DNA from: Acidobacteriota bacterium
GTDB lineage: Bacteria > Actinomycetota > Acidimicrobiia > Spongiisociales > UBA5794
NCBI GenBank assembly: GCA_022562055.1
Contig: JADFQA010000019.1
Location: forward strand, 1 to 61,302
Length of the DNA: 61,302 nucleotides
Reading direction: 5' to 3'
Below, in pieces: positions 60,530 through 61,302 of this stretch; position 1 is the stretch's first letter, and each line of letters opens with the position of its first letter. The translations under genes and the position numbers were made by a program. The notes under the pieces were generated by a model. That model was not told where the DNA came from, ran no database searches, and worked only from the letters and a program-made list of their open reading frames with translations.

Positions 60530-61302
60530 TCAAGCAGCGTCGTTGAGGGACGCGCAGACGGCCTGACGGTGTTGTTCGTCGGCGAGCATGCGACGCCAGA
60601 CGTGGGCGGCGATCTTGCGTTTGAGGCAGCGCATAGCCTCGTTGCGGGTCTTGCCTTCATCGATCTTGCGGTCGAAGTATCGACGGCCGGCGCTCTTGGG
60701 CATGCGTACCTGGGTCACTGCGATCAGATGCACAGCGGAGTTCAGTTTGCGGTCGCCGCTGCGGGAAAGCCGATGGGTGACACGTTCACCGCTGGAGACC
60801 TCGATCGGGGCGACGCCGGCGTAACTCGCGAACGCGTCGGAGCTACGGAACCGCGATGGTCGTCCGGTGCGTCCGATGAGCCGGGCTGCGAGCACGGGTC
60901 CGATCCCGTCGACCTCGAGTAGCTGACTGCCGTAGTCGTCGAGCGCTTCGGTCATCTGGGCTGCGATCGAGTCCAGTTGCGAGTCAAGACTGCGGATTTC
61001 TCGCACCAAATCCCAGCCAAGCATCTTGCGGATACGCCCGGTTGGTGTTGTCGGCCTGATCTTGCGCAGAACCTCGGCTGCGGCGTTGGCCTTGAGCGAT
61101 GTGGGTGCTCCGCCAGGGATCAGGTCTCTCAACAACGCGTGGAGCTGGTTGACTGATCGGACCCGCTGAGCAGCAAGGTTCGCCCGCCGTTCCTCAAGCA
61201 GAGCGAACACGGTTGTTTCGTCCTCGGCCGCCACGACTGCGATGTCGCCCTGGAGCGCAGCGACGCTCGCAGCCGCCGACGCGTCGATCACATCGTTCTT
61301 GC
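60530..61302 (-). mobile_element. IS110-family transposase, partial at window edge
   Basis: About 257 C-terminal residues; the N-terminal DEDD catalytic part lies beyond the window. The reading frame enters from the edge as KNDVIDASAAASVAALQ, which follows the DEDD domain in this family. The transposase_20 domain with LLEVDGIGPVLAARLIGRTG, FASYAGVAPIEVSSGE and KRKIAAHVWRRMLAD is clear. IS110 elements use a catalytic Ser in the C-terminal domain, and some encode a bridge RNA in a flank. Nothing in the visible part is broken. Confidence 0.9.

Overview
The window looks like a chromosomal segment of a moderately GC-rich actinobacterium, most likely class Acidimicrobiia or a close relative. This rests on gene content and style, not on a database search. 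It has a candidate bL37 ribosomal protein known from Actinobacteria, the eno / FtsB-like / DUF501 / Ppx-GppA string typical of Actinobacteria, and many GTG/TTG starts. It also has many lipoproteins and membrane-anchored proteins with Thr-rich linkers. No rRNA, CRISPR array or intact prophage is visible.

Left part (about 1-22 kb) is accessory and scarred. It opens with a small membrane protein and a HEPN/Toprim-type protein, a possible defence unit. Next come a 2-TM protein that may be frameshifted and a tRNA-Ala(GGC) with a damaged acceptor stem. A three-gene minus-strand operon follows: an ECF-like sigma factor, a membrane anti-sigma-like protein with an extracellular beta-propeller and a PASTA-like segment, and a class B penicillin-binding protein fused to a PQQ-type beta-propeller. 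A second, paralogous sigma/anti-sigma pair lies at 12.2-14.4 kb. A third pair at 10.6-11.7 kb has lost the 5' end of its sigma gene to an IS1182-type remnant. All three pairs share the same 8-base stop/start overlap ATGTCTGA. A repeated promoter-like motif, GTCATC-N17-GGTTT(A/C), precedes both intact sigma genes, with two more copies in the 14.4-14.6 kb divergent region. Around these lie a 3' half of tRNA-Arg (probable old attachment site), a chimeric beta-propeller pseudogene, two diverged copies of a coiled-coil fragment, a frameshifted PaaI-like thioesterase, and a TetR/MMPL transporter pair with a palindromic operator.

Middle part (22-36 kb) holds metabolic and envelope genes. These are a very long (1550 aa) pyruvate:ferredoxin-type oxidoreductase, a glucose/sorbosone dehydrogenase-like lipoprotein, TfoX-N and DUF2461 proteins, a histidine kinase next to a Thr-rich surface protein, NAD(P)HX epimerase, a HAD dehalogenase, a zinc-metalloprotease-like lipoprotein, bL37 and DUF192.

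Right part (36-59.5 kb) is mostly core, plus-strand and tightly packed: rsmI, metG-tatD-rsmA-ispE, tRNA-Gln, a single-domain glmU, prs, aceK (unexpected in an actinobacterium), yjbQ, rplY, pth, glpK, pgsA, an epimerase, mfd, a parvulin-like lipoprotein, mazG (YabN-like), eno, ftsB-like, DUF501 and ppx. It ends at tRNA-Leu. Beyond that tRNA the sequence is accessory again, with a stop-codon-interrupted extracellular-domain gene and a partial IS110-family transposase running off the right edge.
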